Below, piece by piece: positions 17,423-25,741 of a stretch of 64,000 bases of DNA (positions are counted from its first letter, which is position 1; every line of letters starts with the position of its first letter). A program made the position numbers and the translations under genes. The stretch comes from CAZKCI01 sp964551475 (lineage in GTDB: Bacteria > Auribacterota > Erginobacteria > Erginobacterales > CAZKCI01), in contig CAZKCI010000043.1 of NCBI GenBank assembly GCA_964551475.1, positions 1 to 64,000 of the forward strand, given 5' to 3'. Under the pieces are notes generated by a model. It was given only the letters and a program-made list of their open reading frames with translations. It was not told the DNA's origin and did not search any database.

Positions 17423-18586
17423 ATGAAAGCGACTATGGCGATCATGGTCCTGGCGCTTCTCTCCGGGGAGGCGCCGTCCGTCAACGCCGCTTCCTCCTGG
17501 GGCGATCTTTCCAACCGGGCGGCGGGGGAGGGGGACTACGCCCGCGCCCTGGACTATCTCTCCCGCCTGGAGATCGCCTCTCCGGGCGACCCTCTTCTCC
17601 GGTCGCGCCAAGGCGAGCTTCTCGCCGCTTACGGCATCTCCCTGTACCGCCAGAAAAAACTGATCGAAGCGGAGTCCGCATTGCGCGACGCTCTCGCCAT
17701 CAATCCCCGCAACCCCGACGCCCTCAAGGCCCTGGGCTATGTCGCCTATGACTCCCAGAACCTGGCCGAGGCGGAATCGCTCTGGCGCGAATCCCTCTCC
17801 CGGCGCCCCGATCCGGACCTGGAGGAGCAGCTCAAACGACTGGTCAAGGAGGCTATTGTGGAAAACGGCCTCTCCCCGTCGCGCGCGGCCAATTTCGAGC
17901 TGCGTTTCCAGCCGGGAGCGCCGGAGTATAATATCTACGACATTCAGGACTTCCTTCTGGAAGCCCAGCGCGAGGTGGGCAAGGATTACATGTATTACCC
18001 CTCCCGGCCGATCGTCGTCATCATGTATACCCGCCCGGAGTTCGACTCCCTCCGGGCTTCCCCCGCCTGGCTCGGCGGCATGTATGACGGCAAGATCCGC
18101 CTGCCGGTTCCTGAAGGCGGCTTGGTGCCTTCGGATTTCAAAAAAATTCTCTGGCACGAGTACACGCACGCGCTTCTTCACGACCTGGCGGGGAACCGAT
18201 GCCCCCGCTGGCTGCAGGAGGGCCTGGCCCAGTATGAAGAGGCCAAGATCGATCCCCCCGCTCTGGACCGCCTGGAGGCGGCCGGGAGAAGGGGGGAGAT
18301 CATCCCGTTTTCCGCGCTCAGCTCCTCGCTGGAAATGGGCAACCGGCCGGAAACGGCAGCCTTGGCCTACGCCGAGGCCTATTCCCTGGTCGATCATATC
18401 GTGGAGACCTACGGATTTTTCCGGATCGCTCAGGTTCTCCAACGCCTGAGCCGGGGGGAGGAATGGGGGTCGGCCTTTCGGGCGGAAATCGGCCGCGGCG
18501 CGGAAGAAGTCTTCTCCGAGTGGAGGGAGGGAATGGAGGCGGTGTGGGCGAAGGGGATGGCCGAGCCATCGGGCGAGTCGCAATGA
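17423..18586 (+). CDS. TPR protein with peptidase-MA-like (gluzincin) domain
   Basis: 387 residues from ATG 17423; ATG 17435 is equally possible. A signal peptide or anchor spans about 4-23. TPRs occupy about 28-130 (YARALDYLSRLE, AESALRDALAINPRNP, AESLWRESLSRRPD). The C-terminal half is an MA-family metallopeptidase: HEYTH at 245-249 binds zinc, with the third ligand probably in WLQEGLAQYEE (about 263-273). Substrate unknown. It is the first gene of a tight plus-strand set: the next ORF starts in its stop codon (ATGA). Bacterial relatives are usually envelope proteins; the association with an ECF sigma downstream suggests an envelope-stress link, by inference. Confidence 0.82.
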   Translation: MKATMAIMVLALLSGEAPSVNAASSWGDLSNRAAGEGDYARALDYLSRLEIASPGDPLLRSRQGELLAAYGISLYRQKKLIEAESALRDALAINPRNPDALKALGYVAYDSQNLAEAESLWRESLSRRPDPDLEEQLKRLVKEAIVENGLSPSRAANFELRFQPGAPEYNIYDIQDFLLEAQREVGKDYMYYPSRPIVVIMYTRPEFDSLRASPAWLGGMYDGKIRLPVPEGGLVPSDFKKILWHEYTHALLHDLAGNRCPRWLQEGLAQYEEAKIDPPALDRLEAAGRRGEIIPFSALSSSLEMGNRPETAALAYAEAYSLVDHIVETYGFFRIAQVLQRLSRGEEWGSAFRAEIGRGAEEVFSEWREGMEAVWAKGMAEPSGESQ

Positions 18587-19347
18587 TGAGAGACGGGGCA
18601 AACAGGGGAGTACTGGAATACTGGAGTAGAGGGGCACTGGAGTATTGGAGTAATGGAGTGCTGGGGCCTGGCCGCAACAGTACTCCATTACTCCGATACT
18701 CCATTACTCCTTTCCCATCGCTGGCCCTGGCGGGCTTTCTGCTGGCGCTCCTCCCGGCGCTGGTCGGCTGCCGGCGGGAGCAGACCGGCCGTCCGGGCCT
18801 CTCCTCGGCCGAGCAGGCGGCCCTGGCCGCCATGACCGACGGCAATCCCTATGTGCGGGGGCGGGGGGCGGCCGCCGCGGCGGAGACGGAGAGCCTCCGC
18901 CTTCTTCCCGACCTGCGCGCCGCCGCCGTCTCCGATCCCCACTGGTTCGTCCGCTACCGGGCGCTGGCCGCCCTGCGCCGTCTCCGGGACCGCTCTTCTC
19001 TGGGGATCTTCCTGGAGCGATTGGACGATCCCGACCCCTCGGTCCGTTTCCAAGCCCTGGAGGGGACGGCCGACCTGGGGAATTATTCCCAGATTCCCCG
19101 GGTCACGCAAAAGCTCTCCGATCCCGACGCCTACGTTCGCGCGGCGGCCGCTTTCGCTCTGGGGCGCCTCCGGGTGGCGGAGGCGGTTCCTTCGCTGATC
19201 CTGGCTCTGGCCCGGGACGATCGGGAAGTGGTGCGCCGGGAGGCCTATCTGGCCCTGAAAAAGATCACCGGCAAGGATCTCTCCCGGCGCCCCGAGGAAT
19301 GGGACCGCTGGTGGAAGGAGCGGGCGGAGAGGGGAGGGGGGGAGTGA
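18583..19347 (+). CDS. HEAT-repeat lipoprotein with an in-frame palindrome at its N-terminus
   Basis: ATG 18583 overlaps the preceding TGA, giving 254 residues. Residues about 8-43 are encoded by a family B palindrome (LEYWSRGALEYWSNG and so on). Then come a hydrophobic segment and lipobox (LLALLPALVGC, about 51-61), which would be a normal lipoprotein signal if translation began after the repeat. Residues about 75-235 are HEAT/PBS-type repeats (DPDPSVRFQALEG, DPDAYVRAAAAFALG, DDREVVRREAYLALKKITG). The function is likely protein-protein contact. The true start is unclear: no ATG or GTG with a ribosome site exists between the repeat and the lipobox, so a long leader or a rare start codon must be used. 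Confidence 0.75.
   Translation: MMRDGANRGVLEYWSRGALEYWSNGVLGPGRNSTPLLRYSITPFPSLALAGFLLALLPALVGCRREQTGRPGLSSAEQAALAAMTDGNPYVRGRGAAAAAETESLRLLPDLRAAAVSDPHWFVRYRALAALRRLRDRSSLGIFLERLDDPDPSVRFQALEGTADLGNYSQIPRVTQKLSDPDAYVRAAAAFALGRLRVAEAVPSLILALARDDREVVRREAYLALKKITGKDLSRRPEEWDRWWKERAERGGGE
18607..18710. repeat. Family B palindrome (B2), inside a reading frame
   Basis: ggagtactggaatactggag-type units (18607-18662) face tactccattactccgatact and following units (18680-18710). The reading frame of the HEAT lipoprotein passes through both arms without a stop. Confidence 0.85.
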
Positions 19348-20228
19348 AGACCGCTCTGATCGTCAACCCGGTTTCCGGAAGGATCCGATACCCCGAGCAG
19401 ATCGAGTGGCTGAAGAAGGAGCTCTCCCGCCGGGGATCCCGGATTGACGTCAAGCTCACCCGAGGCCCCCTGGAAGGGATCCGGCTGGCCCGAGAGGCGG
19501 CGGGGGAGGGGGCCGGCCTGGTGGTGGCGGTGGGAGGCGACGGGACGCTGAACGAGGTGATCAACGGCATCGCCGGAACCGCGGCCTGTCTGGGGATCGT
19601 GCCCCTGGGATGGCGCAACGTGCTCGCCCGCGAGCTCAAGATTCCGACGCGGCTGACCGGAGCGCTGGAGGTTCTCACCGGGGGGAACGTAAGGCGGATC
19701 GACCTCGGGCAAGCCAACGACCGCTGGTTCGCCCTGATGGCCGGCGTCGGACTCGACGGAGAAGCCGTTCGCACCGTGAACTACGCCATGAAAAAGCGCC
19801 TGGGCGGCTATGCCTACCAGTGGGCGGGAGTGCAGGCCCTCTTTCGCTTCCGGCCGTCCGCCTTCACCGTCCGCATCGACGGGGGCCGCCTCCTCACCGG
19901 CCATTCCGCCATCGTGTCCAATGCCCGTTATTACGGCGGGAAGCACCGAATCGCCCCCGCCGCCCGCATCGACGACGGGCTCCTGGATCTGTGCCTGTTC
20001 AAACGGGGCGGCCGCCTCGACTATCTCCGTTATTTTATGGGTGTGATCGGAGGCCTGCACCACCGTTATCGTGACGTCGCTATCGTCAGCCTGCGGGAGA
20101 TGGAGATACCGGAGGCGGGCATCCCCGTCCATGCCGACGGAGATTTCATCGGTTACACCCCCTTGGCGGTCAGGATCCGGCGCCGGGGCCTCTCGGTGGC
20201 GGCGCCTCCGCCCGCCGGCGTCGAATAA
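19344..20228 (+). CDS. Diacylglycerol kinase-like lipid kinase
   Basis: A 294-residue protein from GTG 19344, which overlaps the previous stop (GTGA). The DAGK catalytic domain is complete: the N-terminal VNPVSGR (residues 7-13), the nucleotide-binding GGDGTLNEV at about 65-73, PLGWRNVLAREL at about 90-101 (the family usually has PLGTGND, so the Thr-Gly pair is Trp-Arg here), and a C-terminal ADGD at about 265. The family (YegS/DgkB/LCB5) phosphorylates diacylglycerol or related lipids. The exact lipid is unknown. The operon position between an envelope lipoprotein and an ECF sigma gene fits a membrane-lipid role. Confidence 0.85.
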   Translation: MKTALIVNPVSGRIRYPEQIEWLKKELSRRGSRIDVKLTRGPLEGIRLAREAAGEGAGLVVAVGGDGTLNEVINGIAGTAACLGIVPLGWRNVLARELKIPTRLTGALEVLTGGNVRRIDLGQANDRWFALMAGVGLDGEAVRTVNYAMKKRLGGYAYQWAGVQALFRFRPSAFTVRIDGGRLLTGHSAIVSNARYYGGKHRIAPAARIDDGLLDLCLFKRGGRLDYLRYFMGVIGGLHHRYRDVAIVSLREMEIPEAGIPVHADGDFIGYTPLAVRIRRRGLSVAAPPPAGVE

Positions 20229-20254
20229 AACCGCCCCTCCGAGCGTCCAACTCA

Positions 20255-20854
20255 GTGAACGACAGCCCGCCAACCCCCGATCCCCGCGGCGAGGATCTTG
20301 AGCTGATCCGGCGCTGTCGGGAAGGGGATAGCAACGCTTTTCGGGGCGTGGTCGAGCGCTATCAGGAGCGGATCCGGCTGCTGATCTACGGGATCGTCTT
20401 CGATCGTCATCTGGCGGAAGACCTGGCCCAGGAGGCTTTTATCAAGGCCTGGCAGGCGCTGCCGCGGTTCAAGGGGGAATCGACGATATTCACCTGGCTC
20501 TATCGGATCGCGGTCAACCTGGCGCTGGATGACAAACGGCGAAAACAGCGCTCTCCCCTGGAGAGCCTGGACGATATCCCGGAAGCGGGAACGGAGCTGC
20601 CCCAGAGCGCCCGTCTCCGCCCGGACCGGCAGGCCCAGTCCGAGGAGATGAGATCAGCGTTGCGCCGGGGCATGGAAGGGCTGAGCGACGCCCATCGAAC
20701 GGTGCTGATTCTGAGGGAGTGGGAGGGTCTTTCCTATCAGGAGATCGCCGCGGCCACCGGGTCATCCTCGGGAACGGTGATGTCGCGCCTCTTCTACGCC
20801 CGGGAAAAGATGCGGGAGCAGATGGAAAAATATTTTCGGGGAGAAAAAACATGA
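20255..20854 (+). CDS. ECF-type RNA polymerase sigma factor
   Basis: 199 residues from GTG 20255. Region 2 has the typical YQERIRLLIY...LAEDLAQEAFIKAWQ and FTWLYRIAVN stretches (about 30-90). Region 4 has the helix-turn-helix LSDAHRTVLILREWEGLSYQEIAAATGSS (about 143-172) followed by SRLFYAREKMREQM. Length is normal for RpoE-like sigma factors. Its stop overlaps the anti-sigma start (ATGA), the classic arrangement of a sigma/anti-sigma pair. The target regulon cannot be read from the window. Confidence 0.93.
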   Translation: MNDSPPTPDPRGEDLELIRRCREGDSNAFRGVVERYQERIRLLIYGIVFDRHLAEDLAQEAFIKAWQALPRFKGESTIFTWLYRIAVNLALDDKRRKQRSPLESLDDIPEAGTELPQSARLRPDRQAQSEEMRSALRRGMEGLSDAHRTVLILREWEGLSYQEIAAATGSSSGTVMSRLFYAREKMREQMEKYFRGEKT

Positions 20855-21345
20855 CCGCCGACATAAGACACTGCCGTCATCTGCGCGGGTTGCTCTCGGC
20901 CTTCGCCGACGGAGAGCTCCCGCCGGAACGGGCGGAGGAGATCACGGCCCATCTCTCCCGATGCCCTGACTGCTCCCGGATCGTCTCCGATTACGGACGC
21001 CTCACCCGCGGGCTCCGGGAGTGGGCCGACGGGGTCCGGCGGGAACCGGCCGGCCCTCCGCTCTGGCCGGCCGTGGTCCGGGGGATCGAATCCGCCGTCT
21101 CGCCGAGGACGGAACGGTCAGTCTGGCGGAGGATTTTCTCCTGGCCCCAGCCGCTTTGGATCGGCGGCGTCGCGGCCGCGGCGGCATTGGCCATCGCCCT
21201 GGTCCTTCCGTCATGGCGCGGGGGAGGGGCCGGCGCCCTCCCGTCCCAGTATTGCCGGATCAATTCGATCGCCGCCCATGACCGCCAGGTCACGATTTTC
21301 CAGGACAGCGAGGACGGTTTCACCGTCATTTGGCTGGGGAAGTGA
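20851..21345 (+). CDS. Membrane anti-sigma factor with zinc-binding ZAS domain
   Basis: A 164-residue protein. The N-terminus has the zinc-finger anti-sigma motif (HCRHLRGLLSAFADGELP, then HLSRCPDCS at about 32-40: H-x3-C-x2-C). A single membrane helix lies near 100-123 (WIGGVAAAAALAIALVL). The short C-terminal periplasmic tail of about 40 residues has one Cys. This layout fits an anti-sigma that holds the preceding ECF factor at the membrane until a signal releases it. Start ATG 20851 overlaps the sigma stop. Confidence 0.9.
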   Translation: MTADIRHCRHLRGLLSAFADGELPPERAEEITAHLSRCPDCSRIVSDYGRLTRGLREWADGVRREPAGPPLWPAVVRGIESAVSPRTERSVWRRIFSWPQPLWIGGVAAAAALAIALVLPSWRGGGAGALPSQYCRINSIAAHDRQVTIFQDSEDGFTVIWLGK

Positions 21346-21369
21346 TCCCGGATGATATATCTTGCCCGC

Positions 21370-21447
21370 CATACTCCATCACTCCAGTACTCCATTACTC
21401 CGTCCAGACAAGAGGAGTATGGGAGTGTTGGAGTACTGGAGTATTGG
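21370..21447. repeat. Family B palindrome (B3)
   Basis: atactccatcactccagtac (21371-21390) and following units face ggagtatgggagtgttggag and following units (21414-21447). It lies between the anti-sigma gene and the next secreted protein, same strand. Confidence 0.85.
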
Positions 21448-21496
21448 GTTGACGGATTGTCCACATAGAACCGACACCGGAGGCTAGACACCGACC

Positions 21497-21961
21497 ATGC
21501 GCCAGAAATCGCTGATATTTACAGCATTGTTTCTCCCGATCTTTTTCGCGGCGGTCGTCCCATCCGCCCGCGCCGGCGACGATTCGGTCACCCTTCTGAT
21601 CGATGTCCTGGAAGCTTCCGATCAGCCGGGCCAGATCGATCCCGGCCTGGCCTACATTCGAGAGCAGATCCGGCGGGCGCCGTTTCGCTATCAGCGCTAC
21701 CGGACACTGGCCTCAGCTTCCCGCACCGTCCCCATGGGCAAGAGCGATACGCTGGTATTCCTTGTCCCCGAAGAGTTCATCGTGGAGATCACACCCCAGA
21801 AAGCCGATGCCCGCACCATTCAGGTGGCTCTGCGCATCCGGCAGAAGAAGAAAGCTATCCTGGACACCAGCCTCTCGCTGGCCCGCGGCGGGACGGTGAT
21901 GATCGGCGGGCCGTCTACCGAGCATTCCGCGATCATGTTCGCGGTCTCGGAAGGTTTGTAA
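21497..21961 (+). CDS. Secreted protein of unknown function at the end of the ECF operon
   Basis: 154 residues from ATG 21497 with cggagg upstream. A signal peptide covers 1-26 (VVPSARA cleavage). The mature part has a helical start (LIDVLEASD, GLAYIREQIRR) and then beta-rich segments (RYRTLASASRTVPMG, EFIVEITPQ, IQVALRIRQKKK, ILDTSLSLARGGTVMIGGPS). Similar small secreted proteins of the F-R-x-L, V-P-L-G, GGP type are known to me only as hypotheticals. It may be part of the ECF-controlled set, but a family B palindrome separates it. Confidence 0.7.
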   Translation: MRQKSLIFTALFLPIFFAAVVPSARAGDDSVTLLIDVLEASDQPGQIDPGLAYIREQIRRAPFRYQRYRTLASASRTVPMGKSDTLVFLVPEEFIVEITPQKADARTIQVALRIRQKKKAILDTSLSLARGGTVMIGGPSTEHSAIMFAVSEGL

Positions 21962-22388
21962 GGGCAGGGACCAGAACGGTATGGACGAGATGGACTCAAT
22001 GGACGAAATGGACGGCAAAGAAGCCGGGAACCGGTGTCCATTACGTCCATATCGTCCATAACGATCTGCCTTGAAGCTCCGACCTTTAGAGAAATCCGCC
22101 CTCAGACTCCTGCTTTCGTCCATCTAGTCAATAGCGTCCATTTCGTCCATTTTTTTCCCACCGGTATTTCCCACAGGTTATCCACAGACTCCCCACATCA
22201 TCATCGCGAAATGCCGCGATGATGATGATTGTTGCCGTAACTGCCTATCCGACAGAGCATTGAGCATTCCCGGCCCGGTCATCCTCATTCCGAACGCAGG
22301 ATAGGTTAGTTTACATAAGGGACCTTATCACTACCAGTGTCAGATATGAATTCAGGCGAAAGGGCGGCCTGATCTGGGGTCCTCGGAA
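21962..22388. other. Gene-free 427-bp region with family A repeats, a DnaA-box-like site and palindromes
   Basis: Contains a family A palindrome (21981-22060), a single family A arm (about 22118-22150), TTATCCACA at 22178-22186 identical to the DnaA box consensus, a 12-bp stem (atcatcatcgcg at 22197-22208 with its complement at 22215-22226), and a small perfect palindrome ataagg-ga-ccttat at 22315-22328. I see no reading frame or RNA gene. There is only one DnaA-like box, so an origin is not supported. Confidence 0.6.
21981..22060. repeat. Family A palindrome (A3)
   Basis: Left units atggacgag, atggactca, atggacgaa, atggac (21981-22014); right units gtccattac, gtccatatc, gtccat (22035-22060). 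It lies 19 bp after the stop of the secreted protein. Confidence 0.85.
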
Positions 22389-22628
22389 TCAGCGCCCGGA
22401 ATCAGCCGCCCGTTTGGCCAGCCATTCTTCGATCAGCCGGGTCTTTTCCGGCCTGGGAATGCCCTTCCCTTGAAGCCAGCGATATACCGTGTCGCGGGAT
22501 ACCCCGGTGTGCAGAGCAAGACTTTTCATGTTGGCATCAAAGCCGCGGTGAAAGGACCAGAAGTCCCGGAGGCGGCGGGCGATTTCCAACCCCTGCTTGC
22601 GCTCGGACTCGTTGATGGGATTTCGCAC
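22389..22628 (-). CDS. Small helix-turn-helix DNA-binding protein
   Basis: A 79-residue protein with a C-terminal helix-turn-helix: LALHTGVSRDTVYRWLQGKG at about 43-62 resembles XRE/Cro or MerR-type recognition helices. The N-terminal 40 residues are helical and basic. The start is GTG 22628; no ribosome site is visible and a family A palindrome begins 28 bp upstream. It stands alone, convergent with the ECF operon. An orphan regulator, possibly a remnant of a mobile element, is inferred; the palindrome at 22315-22328 could be a target site but is downstream. Confidence 0.6.
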   Translation of the reverse strand: MRNPINESERKQGLEIARRLRDFWSFHRGFDANMKSLALHTGVSRDTVYRWLQGKGIPRPEKTRLIEEWLAKRAADSGR

Positions 22629-22655
22629 TGGGAGAAGGCCTGGGACAGCGAAGTT

Positions 22656-22750
22656 ATGGACGAAATGGACGATATGGACTCTATGGACAATGTCTACGCC
22701 GGTTCCTTGATATCTTTGTCCATATCGTCCATCTAGTCCATTTCGTCCAT
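22656..22750. repeat. Family A palindrome (A4), near-perfect arms
   Basis: Left arm 22656-22688 is four 9-mers (atggacgaa, atggacgat, atggactct, atggac). Right arm 22718-22750 is its near-exact complement (gtccatatc, gtccatcta, gtccatttc, gtccat). It ends 7 bp before the stop of the GGDEF gene. Confidence 0.9.
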
Positions 22751-22756
22751 AACTCT

Positions 22757-23683
22757 CTATCCAGAGAGAAGTCCTTTGAATACCGAGGTCTTGTTTCTCC
22801 CCCGGTGCTTGGAGCGATAGAGCGCCTGGTCAGCCTCCTCGATCAGGCGTTCGGGGCATTGACCGCGGCGGAGCTCCAGAGCGCTGACCCCCCAGGAGAT
22901 GGTGAGAGCCGGAGGCGGCTGGAGACGAGCGGGGCTCAGTCCGGCCAGAAGAATGCGCAATTTTTCACAAAGACTTTCGCCGCCCGCCAGGCCGGTCCCC
23001 GGGGCGATCAGCCAGAACTCGTCGCCGGAAGGACGAGCCAGGCAGTCGCTCCGGCGGATGTTCTGGGAGAAGAGACGGGCGGTTTCCCGCAAGACCGCGT
23101 CGCCCGCCTTGTGCCCGTAGCCGTCGTTGATCTCCTTGAAGCGATCGAGGTCTCCGGCCGCGAAGCAGAGCGGTGTCCGCGATCGGACCGCTTTTTTCAC
23201 CTCGCGGTGGAGAATCCGCTCCGCCCCCCGGCGGTTGCAAAGGCCGGTCAGGGCGTCGGAACTGCTGAGACAACGGAAAACGGCCACCTTCCTCCGCCAG
23301 CACTCGGAGCTTCTCCGGGAGCGCAGCGCATGGCGAACGCGGAGAACGACCTCACCCCGCTCCAGGGGCGTGGAGATGAAATCCCGCGCGCCCGCCTTCA
23401 ATCCCTGCATCCTCTCCCTGATTTGAGAGCGGGCGGCGATGAGCACAATCGGAATGGTCCGGGTCTTCGGGGAGGCGGAGAGGGCCCGGCAGAGCCGTAC
23501 GGCGGGCGCGGCGGACGGCGCGAGATCGAGGAGGATGACATCCGCCTCCCCTTCCCTCCCCCTCCCCTCCCCCGGCGCGGCGACCGTGGCTGCGAATCGC
23601 TCTCGGCGCAGCCAGGGAACGGCGGCGGCCAGGGTTTGGGGTCGGCGGGTGAGGATGAGAATGCGGGGAGCGCTCACGTCCAT
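22757..23683 (-). CDS. Response-regulator-like protein with GGDEF domain
   Basis: 308 residues from ATG 23683, overlapping the kinase stop; GTG 23686 is possible. A receiver-like domain (about 5-120) keeps Asp53 (ILLDLAP), but the normally conserved Lys before Pro is Thr (STP at 104-106), and a second acidic residue near the N-terminus is not obvious. The GGDEF domain (about 140-300) has DLDRFKEIND, an I-site-like RRSD at 210-213, five residues before the active-site loop, which reads SGDEF (219-223). It is therefore probably a diguanylate cyclase, but both domains are off-consensus. The adjacent kinase is the likely partner. Confidence 0.88.
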   Translation of the reverse strand: MDVSAPRILILTRRPQTLAAAVPWLRRERFAATVAAPGEGRGREGEADVILLDLAPSAAPAVRLCRALSASPKTRTIPIVLIAARSQIRERMQGLKAGARDFISTPLERGEVVLRVRHALRSRRSSECWRRKVAVFRCLSSSDALTGLCNRRGAERILHREVKKAVRSRTPLCFAAGDLDRFKEINDGYGHKAGDAVLRETARLFSQNIRRSDCLARPSGDEFWLIAPGTGLAGGESLCEKLRILLAGLSPARLQPPPALTISWGVSALELRRGQCPERLIEEADQALYRSKHRGRNKTSVFKGLLSG

Positions 23684-25734
23684 CACTTCGAGCCGACTGA
23701 CTGGTCAGGGGCGATCGGCAGCGTGAAGACGAACGTGGTCCCCTTCCCCGGTTCGCTCTCCACCTCGATCACGCACTGGTGCAACTCGACGATCTTCTTC
23801 ACCAGGGAGAGGCCGAGCCCCAGGCCTTTGCGCCGCTCCCCGTCGGCGGCCGGCGCCTGCCAGAACTTCTGGAAGATGTGGGGCAGCTGCTCCGCCGCCA
23901 TCCCCCGCCCGTGGTCCCGGACCAGCAATTCGAGTCTTCCAGTCCGGTCCGGCGTCTGGGCAAAAGGCCGGCGCGCCTTCACCTCTACCCGGGTCCCCTC
24001 CGGGCTGTATTTGACGGCGTTGTCGATCAGGTTGATCAGGACCTGGATGATCTTGTCTTCGTCGGCGCGGACCAGGGGCAGATTCTTCTCTACCGAGGTG
24101 CGGATGTCGATGTTCTTGTCCGCGGCATGCGCCTTGACCGTAGCCAGGACGTGGCTGAGGGTCGCCTCGATCGAGAAATCCGAGATCTCCAGCTTCTCCG
24201 CCCGCTGCTCGGAAGAGAAGGAGAGCATCTTCTCGATCAGGTTGGTCAGGCGGCTGAGGCTCTTGACCGACACCTCCAGTCCCTCCCGCTGCAGGTCGGT
24301 GATCGGCCCCAGCTTCTCCTCCAGCATCATGTGGCTGTAGCCGGTGAGCGAGACCAGGGGGGTCCGGAGCTCATGGCTCACGCTGGAAATGAACTCGGTC
24401 TTCAGGCTGTCCAGCCCCTTCAGTTCCTGGTGGGCCCGTTTCAGCTGCTGGAGGTTGAAGCGGAGATCCTCCACCAGGTAGATCCCCTCGATCACGCTGG
24501 AGAGCTCATGGGCCAGGGTCTGCATCATCTCCTGCAATTCGGTCCGCTGGGCGGATTCGTCCGGGAAGCCCACGTAGAGCGCCCCCAGCACCTTCATCTT
24601 CACCACCAGGGGGGCGCAGAGGTCGGACACGATCCCGCTCTCCTTCAGGGAAAGGAAAAAATCGCTCTGATCGGAGGCGGAACTCATCCCGCCGCGGCTC
24701 AGCTGCTTCTTCTTCCCGACCGTTTCTCCGACCACGGTGTGCGCGAGCGGGAAGTAATTGAACTTCTTGTCCTCCCGGGCCTGGAGCGGGAAGACCCGGT
24801 AGTAATGGAACTGGTGGTCGGGGATGCCCCGTCCGATCAGGGCCAGTCCGGCCTCCCCCCAGGGCCAGAGCGGGAATTCCTTGAGATGGCGGCGCAGCTC
24901 GATGACCACCTCGTCCAGGGAAAAAGCGGCGGTCAGGGCGGCCGAGACCTTCCCGATAAAGGCTATTCGCCGGATGTTGTCGTTGAGGTTCCCCCGCATG
25001 GTCTCGATCCCGGCCGCCAGCGTCCCGATTTCATCGCAGCTTTTAACCATGATCGGATGCTCCAGATCTCCCCGGCCGATCAGCTCCGCCTGGCGGCTGA
25101 GCTCTCTCAGGGGGCGGGTGATCGACACGATGAAGATCCAGAGAACGACGAGGGAGAGAACGGCGGTGCCGACGGCCACACCCACCTGGGAGGAGATGAT
25201 TCGTTTCTCTTCCTGCCGGATGCGTTTGGTGGAGATCCCGATCACAATCGTCCCGATCTTGCCGATCGGGGCGTCGAGGGCGATCTCCTGTTTCTTCTGG
25301 TATACCTCCCGATCCGGCAGAGGGTCATTCCCCTGCTCCAGAGCCATCGCCTCCAGGGTGGACAGCCCCCGTTGGGTGACGATTTTCCCCTGGTTGTCCA
25401 GGAGGGCCACGAAGGACACATCGGGCTGGCCGGCGGCCGAATCGATGTACTGGTTGAGCTTGCGGGTGTCGACATCGAAGAACCCCTGGTAGGCGGAGGC
25501 AACCCCCACCACCTTCCCCATCGCGGTGGCCATCTCCTGGAGCCCCAGGCTTAGGGAGGAGCGCAGCTGGGAGATGGAGAGAAGAGTGGTGGTCAGGGTG
25601 AGGGCGCTGATCCCGCCCAGAATGAGCAGCGTGAACTTCGCTCCCAGCGTGATGACCGCTTGCTTCCCCGCCGGTCCGGCCGTCCGGGGGGAGAAAGCGA
25701 AGAGAGGTTCCTTTTTAATCGCTGGCGCAGCCAT
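23683..25734 (-). CDS. Membrane sensor histidine kinase (HAMP-GAF-HisKA-HATPase)
   Basis: 683 residues. TM1 is near 28-50, a periplasmic sensor region near 50-165 (VDTRKLNQYIDSAAGQPDVSFVALLD, as in CHASE/Cache-type sensors), TM2 near 175-197, HAMP near 198-250 (RPLRELSRQAELIGRGDLEHP), and a GAF-like domain near 265-425. HisKA has the phospho-His in SVSHELRTPLVSL (about 450). The HATPase domain has N box INLIDNAVKY, G1 DHGRGM and G2 GLGLGLSLVKK. All kinase motifs are intact. It overlaps the GGDEF regulator gene, so the signal probably feeds c-di-GMP control. The stimulus is unknown. Confidence 0.92.
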   Translation of the reverse strand: MAAPAIKKEPLFAFSPRTAGPAGKQAVITLGAKFTLLILGGISALTLTTTLLSISQLRSSLSLGLQEMATAMGKVVGVASAYQGFFDVDTRKLNQYIDSAAGQPDVSFVALLDNQGKIVTQRGLSTLEAMALEQGNDPLPDREVYQKKQEIALDAPIGKIGTIVIGISTKRIRQEEKRIISSQVGVAVGTAVLSLVVLWIFIVSITRPLRELSRQAELIGRGDLEHPIMVKSCDEIGTLAAGIETMRGNLNDNIRRIAFIGKVSAALTAAFSLDEVVIELRRHLKEFPLWPWGEAGLALIGRGIPDHQFHYYRVFPLQAREDKKFNYFPLAHTVVGETVGKKKQLSRGGMSSASDQSDFFLSLKESGIVSDLCAPLVVKMKVLGALYVGFPDESAQRTELQEMMQTLAHELSSVIEGIYLVEDLRFNLQQLKRAHQELKGLDSLKTEFISSVSHELRTPLVSLTGYSHMMLEEKLGPITDLQREGLEVSVKSLSRLTNLIEKMLSFSSEQRAEKLEISDFSIEATLSHVLATVKAHAADKNIDIRTSVEKNLPLVRADEDKIIQVLINLIDNAVKYSPEGTRVEVKARRPFAQTPDRTGRLELLVRDHGRGMAAEQLPHIFQKFWQAPAADGERRKGLGLGLSLVKKIVELHQCVIEVESEPGKGTTFVFTLPIAPDQSVGSK

Positions 25735-25741
25735 AACAAGC

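Noticed and set aside
22150..22388. Possible replication origin
   Set aside because: Only one DnaA-like box, no AT-rich unwinding stretch, and no dnaA, dnaN or gidA neighbours.
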